Assembly (NCBI GenBank): GCA_034440575.1
Contig: JAOTOL010001373.1
Span: forward strand, 711,501 to 775,500
Origin: Imbricaverruca yamaguchii
Taxonomy: Eukaryota; Arthropoda; Thecostraca; Neoverrucidae
DNA: 64,000 bases
Direction of reading: 5' to 3'
Made by a program: the position numbers and the translations under genes
In this document: positions 1 to 9,790 of the stretch, piece after piece
Layout: every line of letters begins with the position of its first letter
Numbering within the stretch: the first letter of the stretch is position 1
Notes under the pieces: model-generated
What the model was told of the DNA's origin: nothing
Database searches by the model: none
What the model saw: only the letters and a program-made list of their open reading frames with translations

Positions 1-660
1 TTTAATTCGAGAATCCGTACTGAATGAGAACAATCTGGGTTGCAAAATAAAACATCAATGGGTTTTATTTCCTCTCTCCAAGGGAGAGAAGAAGAGAGCG
101 ATGGGGAAGGAGAGAGAGGGAGAGAGAGAGATAGATAGAGAGGGAGAGGCAGAGGGAGAGAGAGAGCCAGAGAGAAGAAGCATTTAATTCATTTAATAGT
201 TATATTCATTTCATTCATTTCTTTAAGACCGTTCATTGCGTCCGCTGCGCGTATGACGTTTCATGCGTTCGTTGCTTTCATCACGTTCATTTAATTTCAT
301 TTCAAGTCGGTCAAGAGTCACCGGCATGTTGCAGAGTCCGCATTTTCACGTGGTAGCCTGCCGTTCAGATGCCGACGGCCAAACCGATAAAGCTCAGCGC
401 GGCATCCCGAGTTTGTGTGTCAACAGACGTCAGCTAGCTTTTCAGCTCATCTACGGTCAGATTATAGGGCTGAGTGGAGCTGACTGGTTTGGTTTGCGGT
501 GTGACAGCGGCACCTGCTAGATATTCAGTTCGGCTGGGGTGAAATCGGCAGACTGACCACGTTTGGGAGCTGTGACGGGTCGTAATTGTTGGTACTATGC
601 GGATGCTGGCGTCGCGGCGATATGCCCAGTAACGTTGTGCCGCGTGTCTTCCCTGGTGGC
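1..660. other. Leader stretch with purine-rich simple repeat
   Basis: Positions about 80-178 are a GA-rich simple repeat with GATA interruptions. From about 180 to 660 I see no repeat unit and no convincing reading frame. The 85-codon frame at 263-520 has no recognisable domain and no codon bias, so I do not call it a gene. Confidence 0.6.
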
Positions 661-674
661 ACGTCTGACCAGTG

Positions 675-1366
675 CTGAGGTGGTGGTTGGTTTCAGTGGT
701 CGGTGGTTGGTGTCGGTGGTTGGTGGTGGTTGGTGTTGGTGGTGGTTGGTGTCGGTGGTTAGTGGTTGGTGTCGGTGGTTGGTGGTTGGTGTCGGTGGTT
801 GGTGGTTGGTGTCGGTGGTTGGTGGTTGGTGTCGGTGGTTGGTGGTTGGTGTCGGTGGTTAGTGGTTGGTGGTTGGTGGCGGTGGTTAGTGGTTGGTGGC
901 GGTGGTTAGTGGTTGGTGTCGGTGGTCGGTGTCGGTGGTTGGTGTCGGTGGTTGGTTGTCGGTGTCGGTGGTGGTTGGTGTCGGTGGCTGGTGTCGGTGT
1001 TGGTGTTGGTGGTGGTTAGTAGTTGGTGTCGGTGGTTGGTGTCGGTGGTCGGTGTCGGTGGCTGGTGTCGGTAATTGGTTTCGGTGGTTGGTGGTTAGTG
1101 TCGGTGGCTGGTGGTGGTTGGTGTCGGTGGTTGGTGTCGGTGGTTGGTGTCGGTGGTTGGTGTCGGTGGTTGGTGTCGGTGGTTGGTGTCGGTGGTTGGT
1201 GTCGGTGGTTGGTGTTGGTGGTTGGTGTCGGTGGTTGGTGGTGTCGGTGGTTGGTGTCGGTGGTTGGTGTCGGTGTCGGTGGTCGGTGTCGGTGGTTGGT
1301 GGTTGGTGTCGGTTGTTGGTGGTTGGTGTCGGTGGCTGGTGGTGGTTGGTGTCGGTGTCGACAGTG
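675..1366. repeat. G-rich minisatellite (GGTGTC/GGTGGTT units)
   Basis: About 690 bp built from GGTGTC and GGTGGTT blocks in 13-bp and 20-bp combinations, with a few GGTGGC variants. The plus strand is almost free of C and dense in GG pairs. Long frames on both strands (Trp/Val/Gly-rich on plus, His/Pro/Thr-rich on minus) are products of the repeat and not proteins. Confidence 0.95.
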
Positions 1367-1367
1367 T

Positions 1368-1444
1368 TCAGCGCTCCGCTACGCTGGCACACCAAGCACA
1401 ACGCGCCGCGGTTCAGATGCGACGGAGCGTGTTATGAACCGTAA
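1368..1444 (+). other. Possible exon-like segment after the array (weak)
   Basis: Directly after the array the sequence reads GTCGACAG followed by about 75 bases with GC-rich third positions. One frame reads FSAPLRWHTKHNAP and ends at a TAA near 1442. A second frame is also open, so the reading is not unique. No good donor follows. I keep it only because other exon-like segments here also sit just 3' of tandem arrays. Confidence 0.2.
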
Positions 1445-1599
1445 ATCTGCGGACGCGGTAAAATATGTCCAGCGTGCGATTCATTTTGTTCGAGAACGAA
1501 GTGACGCAAGACACACCATCTGTGTCGCGCTTCCTGTGAAGCCCAGGTGTACTCCACTCGACCTGGATAAAACCCCGGTCAACTCAGCAGCGGAAGGAC

Positions 1600-2128
1600 A
1601 ATGTGCTCCGTGGATTACATACCCAGTAGGTGATGCAGCGGAAGGAACAATGTGCTCTGTGGCTTGCATACCCAGTAGGTGATGAAGTGGAAGGACAATG
1701 TGCTCCGTGGATTACATACCCAGTAGGTGATGCAGTGTAAGAACAATGCGCTCCGTGGCTTACATACCCAGTAGGTGATGCAACGGAAGGAAAATGTGCT
1801 CCGTGGCTTGCATACCCAGTAGGTGATGCAGCGTAAGAACAATGCGCTCTGTGGCTTACATACCCAGTAGGTGATGCAGCGTAAGAACAATGTGCTCCGT
1901 GGCTTACATACCCAGTAGGTGATGCAGCGTAAGAACAATGTGCTCCGTGGCTTACATACCCAGTAGGTGATGCAGCGTAAGAACAATGCGCTCTGTGGCT
2001 TACATACCCAGTAGGTGATGCAACGGAAGGAAAATGTGCTCCGTGGCTTACATACCCAGTAGGTGATGCAGCGGAAGAACGATGTGCTCGTGGATTACGT
2101 ACCCAGTAGGTGATGCGCAAAAAATGCG
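1600..2128. repeat. 48-bp tandem array, about 11 copies
   Basis: Units recur every 48-49 bp around the core ACCCAGTAGGTGATGCA, followed by a GTGCTCCGTGGCTTAC-like block. Because 48 is a multiple of 3, two minus-strand frames stay open through the array at once. That argues against either being selected as protein. Confidence 0.95.
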
Positions 2129-2171
2129 CATGGTTGCCAAATTTATTACATCCCGTAGTTGATGCAGCGCA

Positions 2172-2783
2172 GTGCCTGTTGGCAGTGCAGCTTCCATGGC
2201 TCGTGCCAGCGTGGAGATCCCCTCTCCCGGCGGTGTCTGTTGTCTAGGCGAATGGTTTGTGAGCATTTATTTCCAGAGCCCATCACGCTGTACACAATGG
2301 CATTGTGTGGCATTTTCTGCGGGCCCTGTGGTATCCGAGGTCGTGTGGAGAGGGCTGATGGTGCGGTCAGTTCAGATCCACCGTCCACGTGAGATCGAAA
2401 GCCGGCGGGGATACCGCACGGCTCGAGCTGGCACAAGTACAAGATATTCCGTGAGGCAAAACGCTGTGTCTTGGTTCCATTGTATCAATGTGACGACTTC
2501 GTACTCCTCAATTGTGATTTTGTTGCCGTGTACATTTCATCAGTTATCCACTGAACACGCATTCGTTTTCGTGGCAAACACGCAGCGCACTTGCAGATTC
2601 GAAGGCGTTTTTCAGCATTATCAAACGGTACCCAGCTATGCCAATGATGATGCTGGCCATTATATTGTGCAGCGCGGAGTGCTCAACTTCCTAAATGGGC
2701 CGTTGAAGGTGGCTCCCCAGAGCTTTGGACCCCGTCGGCTTGGCACAGCTTCAGCTAACGTGGACATGCTAGTCAACTGGTAG
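2172..2783 (+). CDS. Orphan 203-codon open reading frame (doubtful)
   Basis: This is the longest ATG-to-stop frame on the plus strand outside obvious repeats. It starts just after the 48-bp array and ends with TAG at 2781-2783. I recognise no family, no signal peptide, no clear membrane segment and no cysteine pattern. Third positions are not GC-enriched, unlike the exon candidate at 13.4 kb. One chance frame of this length is not unexpected in 64 kb read six ways. It could be an old transposon fragment, a lineage-specific gene or chance. Confidence 0.2.
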   Translation: MPVGSAASMARASVEIPSPGGVCCLGEWFVSIYFQSPSRCTQWHCVAFSAGPVVSEVVWRGLMVRSVQIHRPREIESRRGYRTARAGTSTRYSVRQNAVSWFHCINVTTSYSSIVILLPCTFHQLSTEHAFVFVANTQRTCRFEGVFQHYQTVPSYANDDAGHYIVQRGVLNFLNGPLKVAPQSFGPRRLGTASANVDMLVNW

Positions 2784-3668
2784 ACAACTACCCAGTGAGA
2801 TCAGCTTGAGTTGTGGGTGCGGTGGACTTAGAGCTGCGTCTATTGGCGCATGACAAAAATGGGGCAGGGGGTCGTGCGCTTTCCACATTATCCCGTCTTA
2901 GACATTTGGGTACTGAATGACCGATCCAGTCGAATGACCGTCTTAGACATTCACCTCGTGGCATTGACTGGAAACGGTGGCCCCAAAATCGGCCCACCCA
3001 TCCAGTTTTGGGGCCGCCATAACGCTCATGTTTTCGTCTGCCCGACTGCGTCCTTGAAGAGTGGAAGTGTAAGCTTGTCCTTGAACAGGAAATGCCAAAA
3101 TATGTCCTCCATGCGCAAAAACGTTCCGACCGAAGGCCGTCCTTGAGTGTACCCGGTTGAAACCAGTTCCTCCAAAACGGACCGCAAACAATTACATCGA
3201 ATCGTCATTGAATTGATATTTTTTGTACTAATATTGAGGGGAATTTCTTTCTGTGTGTGTTCCAGCATCAACCATTTCATTTTCCCAGTTCAAAAGGTTT
3301 AGCAACTAGCTGTACTGGTAATGAAGCAGAAATCGGGGTCCCTTGGCTGGTGATCGGAATGTTGGACGTTCACCTTCACTCTCCTGCGGGGCTCCGTGGA
3401 TGTTCGAGCCAGTGTCTCGTGCTATGTCACAGGTCTCGATCGATAGGTATGTGGCCGTAAGGTTTCTGGGACAGCTACCGAGAACCAGGACGAAAAAGGC
3501 AAGACCTCAACGGACCAAAAAGCTAAGCTGAGCTAGGCTAAGCGACGTGGTTGAAGAGCGTTGGAGCGCCGCGGTCACATTGGGTGGGTTTTCACTGCCG
3601 TGCTTATGTCACATGATATGTATCGACGATAGGGGATGAACTGATCGCTACCAAATGGAGCGGCGTTC
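2784..3668. other. Unique sequence, nothing recognised
   Basis: No tandem repeat, SINE or convincing coding frame. The short frames here overlap on both strands and show no codon bias. Confidence 0.5.
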
Positions 3669-4508
3669 TTAACCAGTCCCGTCTCGGGGGTCTTCAACCG
3701 CCCCCCTCAGGTTTTTTCCGATAGCGGACGAACGGCGCGCGGCAGCGCGCCTACATTTGGCGTACCTTTTCCCACATCAATTTAACATACTGATTCTAAA
3801 TTTTATGTCAGGTCATCTTGGGTCAACGAGTTATTCAAGGTCAAGTGAGGTCACCTCCAAAAAAGTTCAACCAGTCGTCACGCTTTAACGGATGCAGGTA
3901 TTTTAATGAAACTTTCAGCGTTTGCTTATCTTCAAGGATGCAACAAAACGCATGAGTTTAATTTTTCATTTTTTGTCGTTTTTGACTATATATAAATGTT
4001 ACGTATTTGCCAAATTGCAGATTAAATATAGGCTTCTGGCTAAAGCAAGCATTTTTTATTGGGGCAAGTTGACTTCCAACAACATTTCTGGGACTGCTCT
4101 ACCCATCGGAAAAGGAAAATTAAAGAAAAATTGAAAACTCAACATTTTGGAATTTCCAAAAAGTAACATTTTAATTTGGGGGCCGACAAAAAATTATAGC
4201 CCTGGTCGATTTCGCTGTCCTTTTCTCATTACAAATACATTTTGTTTTTTTTCATATATCACCAAAATGAACTCCCCAGAGCCAAAAACATGATGTAAGT
4301 CGTGAAAAGTCGTGAAAATCTAGCCCCCTGGTAATGTCATTTTGGGGGGAAATTGTTTTGGAGGGTGGACCCGGACCCTACACGTCGAGCGCTTTCCGAT
4401 GATACCGCTTTCGTTTTCGTGTTATGCTTAGTTTGAATTTTAGAGGGGGTCTTCAACCCCCCCCCCCCCCCCGACACGGGGTATGAGATCTGATACTACC
4501 TGCGTTAG
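3669..4508 (+). mobile_element. TTAA-flanked non-autonomous DNA transposon, copy 1
   Basis: The left end is TTAACCAGTCCCGTCTC followed by a G5-TCTTCAACCG-C6 hairpin. The body aligns along its length with the element at 6123-6997: shared blocks around the AGGTCA half-sites at about 3810-3860, the phrase CCAGTCGTCACGCTTTAACG, and a GGTGGACCCGGA block near the right end. The right end is the same G/C hairpin with a run of about 15 C, then a degenerate tail ending GCGTTAG instead of CGGGTTAA. TTAA targets and CC-starting termini suggest a piggyBac-mobilised element. No transposase is encoded. Confidence 0.75.
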
Positions 4509-4682
4509 TATAACGTTCGTGGGCTGACCAACATAGCCTCGTTCACTGCAGAGTGTGCCTTTTGTTAGGTTAGGCACTTCGACCTCCTCAGGCCATTTCG
4601 TGCCGTTTCACTGCAGCCAGTCGGGGGAATATGTGTACTCGTCGTGACTGAGCACCCGCGAGCAAGAGGTTAGCTTTTCTAG
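4509..4682. other. Short unique spacer
   Basis: No feature recognised. It contains two tandem TTAGG-like pentamers near 4564, too few to matter. Confidence 0.4.
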
Positions 4683-4893
4683 ATGCATTCGCGGCATCTG
4701 GCGCCGACTTTAGTATGCTCGTTTTTTTTTCTCGCGGCCTCTATTGAATCTCGTGCTGTCGTTTTGCGCCCGGCGTGGCACGCGTGTGATCTATGCGCTG
4801 CGCTCGCGCCGGTTTTGCGCGTGTGTCAGGCTCGGCGTGATTCGATTTTGGCCGCTAATGCACTATTCCGGCCGCATACCGCCAGCGCGTCTG

Positions 4894-4926
4894 TGACGTC
4901 ATTTCCCCGGGCGGGAAATGACGTCA
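4894..4926. promoter_or_regulatory. Palindromic double CRE with E2F-like centre
   Basis: A perfect 14-bp inverted repeat, TGACGTCATTTCCC at 4894-4907 and its complement at 4913-4926, is separated by 5 bases. Each arm carries the full CRE consensus TGACGTCA. The centre reads TTTCCCCGGGCGGGAAA, close to an E2F site. An ETS-like ATTTCCGG follows at about 4934. The surroundings (4.7-5.0 kb) are GC-rich with many CpGs. Together this resembles a CpG-type promoter, but I cannot tie it to a transcript. The 112-codon frame at 4683-5021 overlaps it and is not convincing. Confidence 0.45.
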
Positions 4927-5021
4927 TTTCGCCATTTCCGGTGCGTGTGTGCGGCCGCAGCGGCGCAAATATTTGTCGGCTCGGACTGACTTCGGGAACG
5001 AAGCACCGCTGTCAGTTATGA

Positions 5022-6122
5022 AGGAGCTGTGGTAAATTAATTAGTGGCAATTTGTTATTCGGCTCAACTCACCATCCTCTTGATCGGGTAATTCTCGTTC
5101 TGTAGCAAAACGGATTCTCCGCATGCTCAGAGTTAGCGTCCAGGCAAGTCCTTTATCCTTAGGGCTGACTATGAGGTTAGGTGCTCCTGCTTCCGTTGAT
5201 GTCTATGCTGTTCATTAGCCGATGTGCGAGCGCCATAAGATAAAGGTACGATAAGAGCGCCATCCCCAGATAAAGGTGTCGTTTTCGGGATCGTGTCAGC
5301 TATAAAGGTCGAACATCTTCCATACGCCTCCACAAGCCTAGTAGCTAAAACAACATAGAGCAACATAAAAGCATGCAATGAGAACGAATCGGGTGGCTGA
5401 AAATCACCTACAATCGCTGAGAACAGCTCACACTCAGCTGACGAACGTGAGGAGGGAGGATGTTGTGCTGTGCCACGGGTAGAGCTGTGTACACCCCAGT
5501 GCACTATGGGCCAGAATGGCTTACAAACTGACACTCGAATTCCGAAGTTAGTCAAAACTCATAGTCTTACCCTAGATTGTTTGCAAAATGTTCGCAGTGT
5601 TCGAAAACCGTACTTTATCTTTGATATAACAAGCACCCATGTCCATAAATAGCGCATCAAGCCATAATATTATAGCGCGTTTATCCGAGTCATTGAAAAC
5701 GCGCACTTCCATTGTCAGGTTCTACGTATTGTGATTCTTCTTCCAAGGCTCGAAATCAATATTTTTTAATTTTATTGAATTGCTCAGAGCATGAGGAGTA
5801 GACGAAGAGTAGAAGTAAACGAAAGGACCTATCCAGCAACCTTCTGCAGATAATCTAGTGTTGGAAAGGAACAAACGATGCGAATAGTACATAACGATGA
5901 GCATATTACGGATATGAAACAAATCTTCAACGACCTACATGCTGATTTTGATTTTATCCGGTAGATACATACTTTAGCTACAGGTCTCGATTGTATGCTA
6001 CTGCGGGTTTTTGCGCTAACATGAATAAACTGGCTTTAACCAGATCGATGTTCTGAACAGCGCCATCTATATTCGTCGATAAATATTAACTTTATTAATA
6101 GGTAGAGCTTACCAATCCTCCC
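5022..6122. other. Unique AT-moderate sequence, nothing recognised
   Basis: No repeat family, tRNA head or coding signature identified. The minus-strand 128-codon frame at 5169-5555 has no recognisable domain. Confidence 0.45.
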
Positions 6123-6997
6123 TTAACCCGTCCCGTCTCGGGGGGTCTTCAATCGCCCCCCTCAGGTTTTTCGCGGATAACGGACGAACGACGCGTGGCA
6201 GCTCGCTCAAATTTGGCATGCCTTTTCCTACATTAATTTGAAATGTTGGTTCAAATTTTTTAGGTCAGGTCTTCTAGGGTCAACGAGTTAGTCAAGGTCA
6301 AGTAAGGTTACCTCCAAAAAAGTTCAACCAGTCGTCACGCTTTAACGGATGTAGATATTTTAATGAAACTTTCAGTGGTTGCTTATCCTTACGGATAGAA
6401 CAAAGCGTATGAGTTGAATTTTTCTCTTTTTTTTTTCGTTTTTGACTACATATAAATTTTGCGTACTTGTCAAATTGCGGTTCAAATACAGGATTCTGGC
6501 TAAAGTAAGCTTTTTTGTTAGGGAAAGTTGACTTCCATCAACATTTCTCGGTCTGCTCTACTCACTGGAAAAGGAAAATTAAAGAAAACTTGAAAACTTC
6601 AGAGAAAACATTGTGATTTTGAGAAAAAATAAAAATTGAATTTGGTGGAGCCAACAAAAATTATATCCCTGGTCGATTTCGCTGTACTTTTTTCATTCCA
6701 AATAAGTTGTGTTTTTTTCATGTATCCCCAAAATGAACTCCCCAGAGCCAAAAACATAATGTAAGTCGTGAAAAGTGGTGAAAATCTAGCCCCCTGGTGA
6801 CGTCACTTTTGGGGGAATTTTCTGGGAGGGTGGACCCGGATCCTGCTCGTCGAACGCTTTCCGATGAAAGCATTTTGAAAGCATGACACCCATTTCGTTC
6901 TCGTGCAGTGCTTAGTTTGGATTTTAGAGGGGGGTCTTCAACCGCCCCCCCCCCCCCAGAGACGGGGGGTGGTGACCAGAAAGGCGGCGCGGGTTAA
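6123..6997 (+). mobile_element. TTAA-flanked non-autonomous DNA transposon, copy 2
   Basis: This is the better preserved copy, with exact TTAA on both sides (6123-6126 and 6994-6997). The left end is TTAACCCG and the right end is CGGGTTAA, so the termini are inverted. Inside, the left arm has CCCGTCTCGGGGGG and the right arm GAGACGGGGGG, each next to a G6/C6 hairpin around TCTTCAA. The total is 875 bp with no open frame long enough for a transposase. TTAA target use is typical of piggyBac elements, so I infer mobilisation in trans by a piggyBac-like enzyme. Confidence 0.8.
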
Positions 6998-7429
6998 GTG
7001 TATTAACATGTCAAATAACGACTTATATCATGATTGCAACATTCAGGCATCATTGGTATATAGCCCTAACCACCCTTATTAGTTACTGCAGTTGTATTTT
7101 CGAAATACTGATTGTATGATCGGGAGACAGGGTTGATGCAATTTCCGCGTGTCAACTGTTGCGCGTGTGTCGTACGTGCGGAGCGTGGATCGTGGTTTAC
7201 GGTCACAGCACCATAGACCACCATGGACGCGTGCCCCACTTCCGACTGTTCGCGCCGTCAGAACCAGTCGCGTCAGAGCCAGTCGCGCCAGAGCAGGTCC
7301 ACAGTCAACTGTGTAACCAGACCGTACATAGCGAATAGAGAGGGACCGTGGTCTTGCACCACAGTCTTACGGTGAGGATTGAGTGTGCACTACAACATCA
7401 ACAAGACCCGGTCTCCCCTATATTGAATC
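6998..7429. other. Spacer before the transposase relic
   Basis: Contains a 50-codon frame starting ATGGACGCG at 7223 with Arg/Gln/Ser repeats (RQSQSRQSRS), ending TGA near 7375. It has no recognised function. It may be part of the 5' region of the transposase relic. Confidence 0.35.
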
Positions 7430-8329
7430 AGTAATGTCCAGAAGAACAGCATTTGAGCACATTTACCTGAGTGGTGGTCTGAGCCATGCAACTGTGCAAA
7501 ATATTTCGGCTTTCTTCAGGGAGCAAGGTGAGTCGAACCCACCCGTTGCAGCCGAGATATTATTGCCTTTTTGGTCCGACTGAAAGTTAAATGGCCCAAG
7601 TCCAACCGGCACTACGAACAATTCATCAATGCTAATGAGGAGTGGGTGAAGCAAGATGTCGTGAACGTTAAGGGTGCATCGACAAGTGGCGAGTCTCCTG
7701 TAGACTCCGTAGTCCTGTAGACTCCGGTTATCCTGTGCCCATTCGCGGCACACAGCTGTTTACTTTTTTCCGAGAAGAGTCTTAGCACACATCGAAACGC
7801 CACAACGTCGCTGATTCGGCACACTGCTGATAAGCTGGTGTACACGGCGAGAAGGAGAGCGAGGAGCGGGGACAGGAACGACCTGGCATTCGTGCTTAAT
7901 CAGCCGATGGAAACCCCAACAATACTGACTAAAGAGCGTCCACTACTCTGTGATAAAACTCTTAAGCCCCTGCAGTACTCCGAAGATGAAGTACTCGCTC
8001 CTTTTGTGGATGGAAAATCCACCAAGGGGACTTGACAGCTCTCAGCCTCGGCCAAAAAGAGCGCGTTGATATTCATCCGACATACGACTGCAACCGATCT
8101 ACTAAAGAACGGTGCAGCCCGGACATCAGCATTGAGCCGATGCGTGCCGAAGTGCGTCTGCAATCTCTGCTGGCCCACACGGGAGATCGGCTGCTTCACA
8201 TGTAGACAGACTCGGTCTGCCAAATGGCCGACGGAGACAACCGAGTAACTGCAGCTCACCTGTAGGTGGCGATTTGACGGGTGCACCGGTCAAAGCCTCT
8301 ACAAACAGGGTGGCACGCCAGAGGCAGCC

Positions 8330-8388
8330 GGGCGCTGCATGACCTCTGCAGTCGATGTGCCCTTAAACCCCAATAGCCAACCAATCAA
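8330..8388 (+). mobile_element. 59-bp micro-retroposon inserted in the transposase
   Basis: Flanked by a perfect 12-bp target duplication CCAGAGGCAGCC (8318-8329 and 8389-8400). It starts GGGCGCTGCATGACC, contains GTCGATGTGCCCTTAAA and ends in a CCAAT/CAAT-rich tail. Three relatives of 56-60 bp occur at 33,193, 33,401 and 40,837. Its 3' half resembles the tail of the tRNA-headed SINE family B. Removing it with one target copy puts the two sides of the transposase back in the same frame. Confidence 0.8.
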
Positions 8389-9367
8389 CCAGAGGCAGCC
8401 CAGGATAGCCGGGTGCTTCTGACCTCTCCAATGCCGCTCCAGTTGGCCCATGGAGATCAACCGGTTGCACCACGCCGGCGGTGTGGTGCAACCAGGCACT
8501 CCACTCGGTTCTGCAGGACCATGAAGTTGCAGTACTGCAAGGAGACGGTTGCGGTAAGCAGAGAAGAATCGACGTGCTGGCCGCAGAAGACTGCCAACCT
8601 CCAGACGCATGCCACTGATCTGGAAGGCGTCCGGGTCAGTGTGGATTTCACGTTGGAGCGGATGGTGATCGACAGAAAAGTGTTGAACGCCATCACCACT
8701 ACCGCGTCAATACAGACCTGTCCCATCTGCTCCGCCGCGCCCATAGCCACGAATGATCTACACCACATGCGTGAGTTGGTAGTAAACAGAGAATACCGGC
8801 GACATGACCTGAGCACCCTGCACGCCTGGATCCGACTCTTCGAGTGCGTCTTGCACAGCAGCTACAGACTGAACATAAACAATGGCAGTGCAGGTCAACA
8901 GCTGACAAGGAGGAAGCAATTTAGCGCAAGACCGTCCAAGGTCAGTTCTGGCATCTTCTGCACGTCCACGTGGACCAGCTTAGAGCGGGTAGCGGCGGAA
9001 CGTCGAATGCCGGCAACACGGCCAGACGGACGTTCAGCGACGAGTAGAGGCTGGCAGAAGTAACCGGTGTCGACGAAGGACTCATCCGTCGCCTTCACAC
9101 CATCCTGCATGTATTGGCACCCGGGCACCAAATCGACTCAGGTAAATTCAGCGACTACTGCGACTGCACGGCGGCGCTCTATGTTGCGCTGTACCCTTGG
9201 TACCCGATGCCAGTATCACTGCACAGAGTGCTGATACACGGATATCAAGTCATCGCATCACTGCTCTTGCCGATCTGAGTCACGAGCGAGGAAGCCCGTG
9301 AGTCCCGCGACACGGCTGTCCGTGCATACCGCGTCGGACATGCGCGGAAGGTCTCGCGACTGCACAT

Positions 9368-9548
9368 TTTTTTTCTTTTTTATTGGTTGGTTCACGACAC
9401 ACTTTATGCACATTCACGGCTAATGGCGCCGCCCACACTGCTTCGCCGGTGGGCCGCGGGATTGGGAAATGTCCTGAGTGGCGCTAGAGTCGAACCCGGG
9501 ACCTTCGGTACCCATAGCCCGACACCTTAACCACTCGGTCATCCCCGC
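9368..9548 (-). mobile_element. SINE family A (tRNA-Ser/Leu-like head), in transposase
   Basis: Bounded by a perfect 13-bp target duplication CGCGACTGCACAT (9355-9367 and 9549-9561). On the minus strand it has box A TGGCCGAGTGG (one base changed here), box B GGTTCGACTCT, a conserved body CCGGCGAAACAGTGTGGGCG and a tail GTGAACCAACCAATAAA. The insert plus one target copy is 194 bp; removing it restores the transposase frame (RLHI before, IITDQLRY after). Confidence 0.9.
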
Positions 9549-9790
9549 CGCGACTGCACATCATCACCGACCAGTTGAGATACCTGATATTTAGCAGTGT
9601 TGTTCATCAGCTCCTCCGCCGCAAGTCTACATTTTCAAACAGCAGCACGGGGCAAGAGGTCTTTGACCTCAGATGCTTGGAGCATGTTGCAAGCTGCCGC
9701 AGATCAAAACGTTGGCGACTCGGAGTTCAGCGAGTGAGGGAGTTTGGTTTTGATTTGTTTTTATTGCTTTGTTTTTGTGTTGTATAGCTT

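Larger units (their letters stand above)
7430..9790 (+). pseudogene. Decayed RAG1/Transib-superfamily transposase
   Basis: Order of conserved blocks: LKVKWPKSNRHYEQF near 7580; a basic helix LVYTARRRAR near 7835; AEVRLQSLLAHTGDRLL near 8150; CRWRFDGCTGQSLYKQ at 8261; STRFCRTMKLQYCKET near 8500; MVIDRKVLNAITT at about 8662; a CPIC pair at 8719-8730; TLHAWIRLFECVLH near 8815; GGTSNAGNTARR near 8990; PWYPMPVSLHRVLIHGYQVI near 9200; TSEEARESRDTAVRAYR near 9282. These match, from memory, a widespread invertebrate transposase-like family whose blocks align with the RAG1 core. The putative acids are D at 8276-8278, D at 8671-8673 and E at 9300-9302. With the 59-bp insert and one target copy (71 bp) removed, the D-D spacing is 108 codons, the same as RAG1 D600-D708. 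Decay includes stops at 8033, 8203, 9045 and 9276 and at least three frameshifts. The 5' limit is uncertain and no RSS-like ends were found. Confidence 0.75.

Noticed and set aside
4560..4575. Telomeric TTAGG repeats
   Set aside because: Only two units; far too few.
4683..5021. 112-codon secreted-protein-like frame
   Set aside because: The hydrophobic start is suggestive, but the frame overlaps the CRE palindrome in CpG-rich DNA and shows no domain or splice support.
7523..7553. Intron between GCAAG/GTGAGT and TTGCAG in the transposase relic
   Set aside because: The interval is only about 24 bases, too short for a spliceosomal intron in animals.
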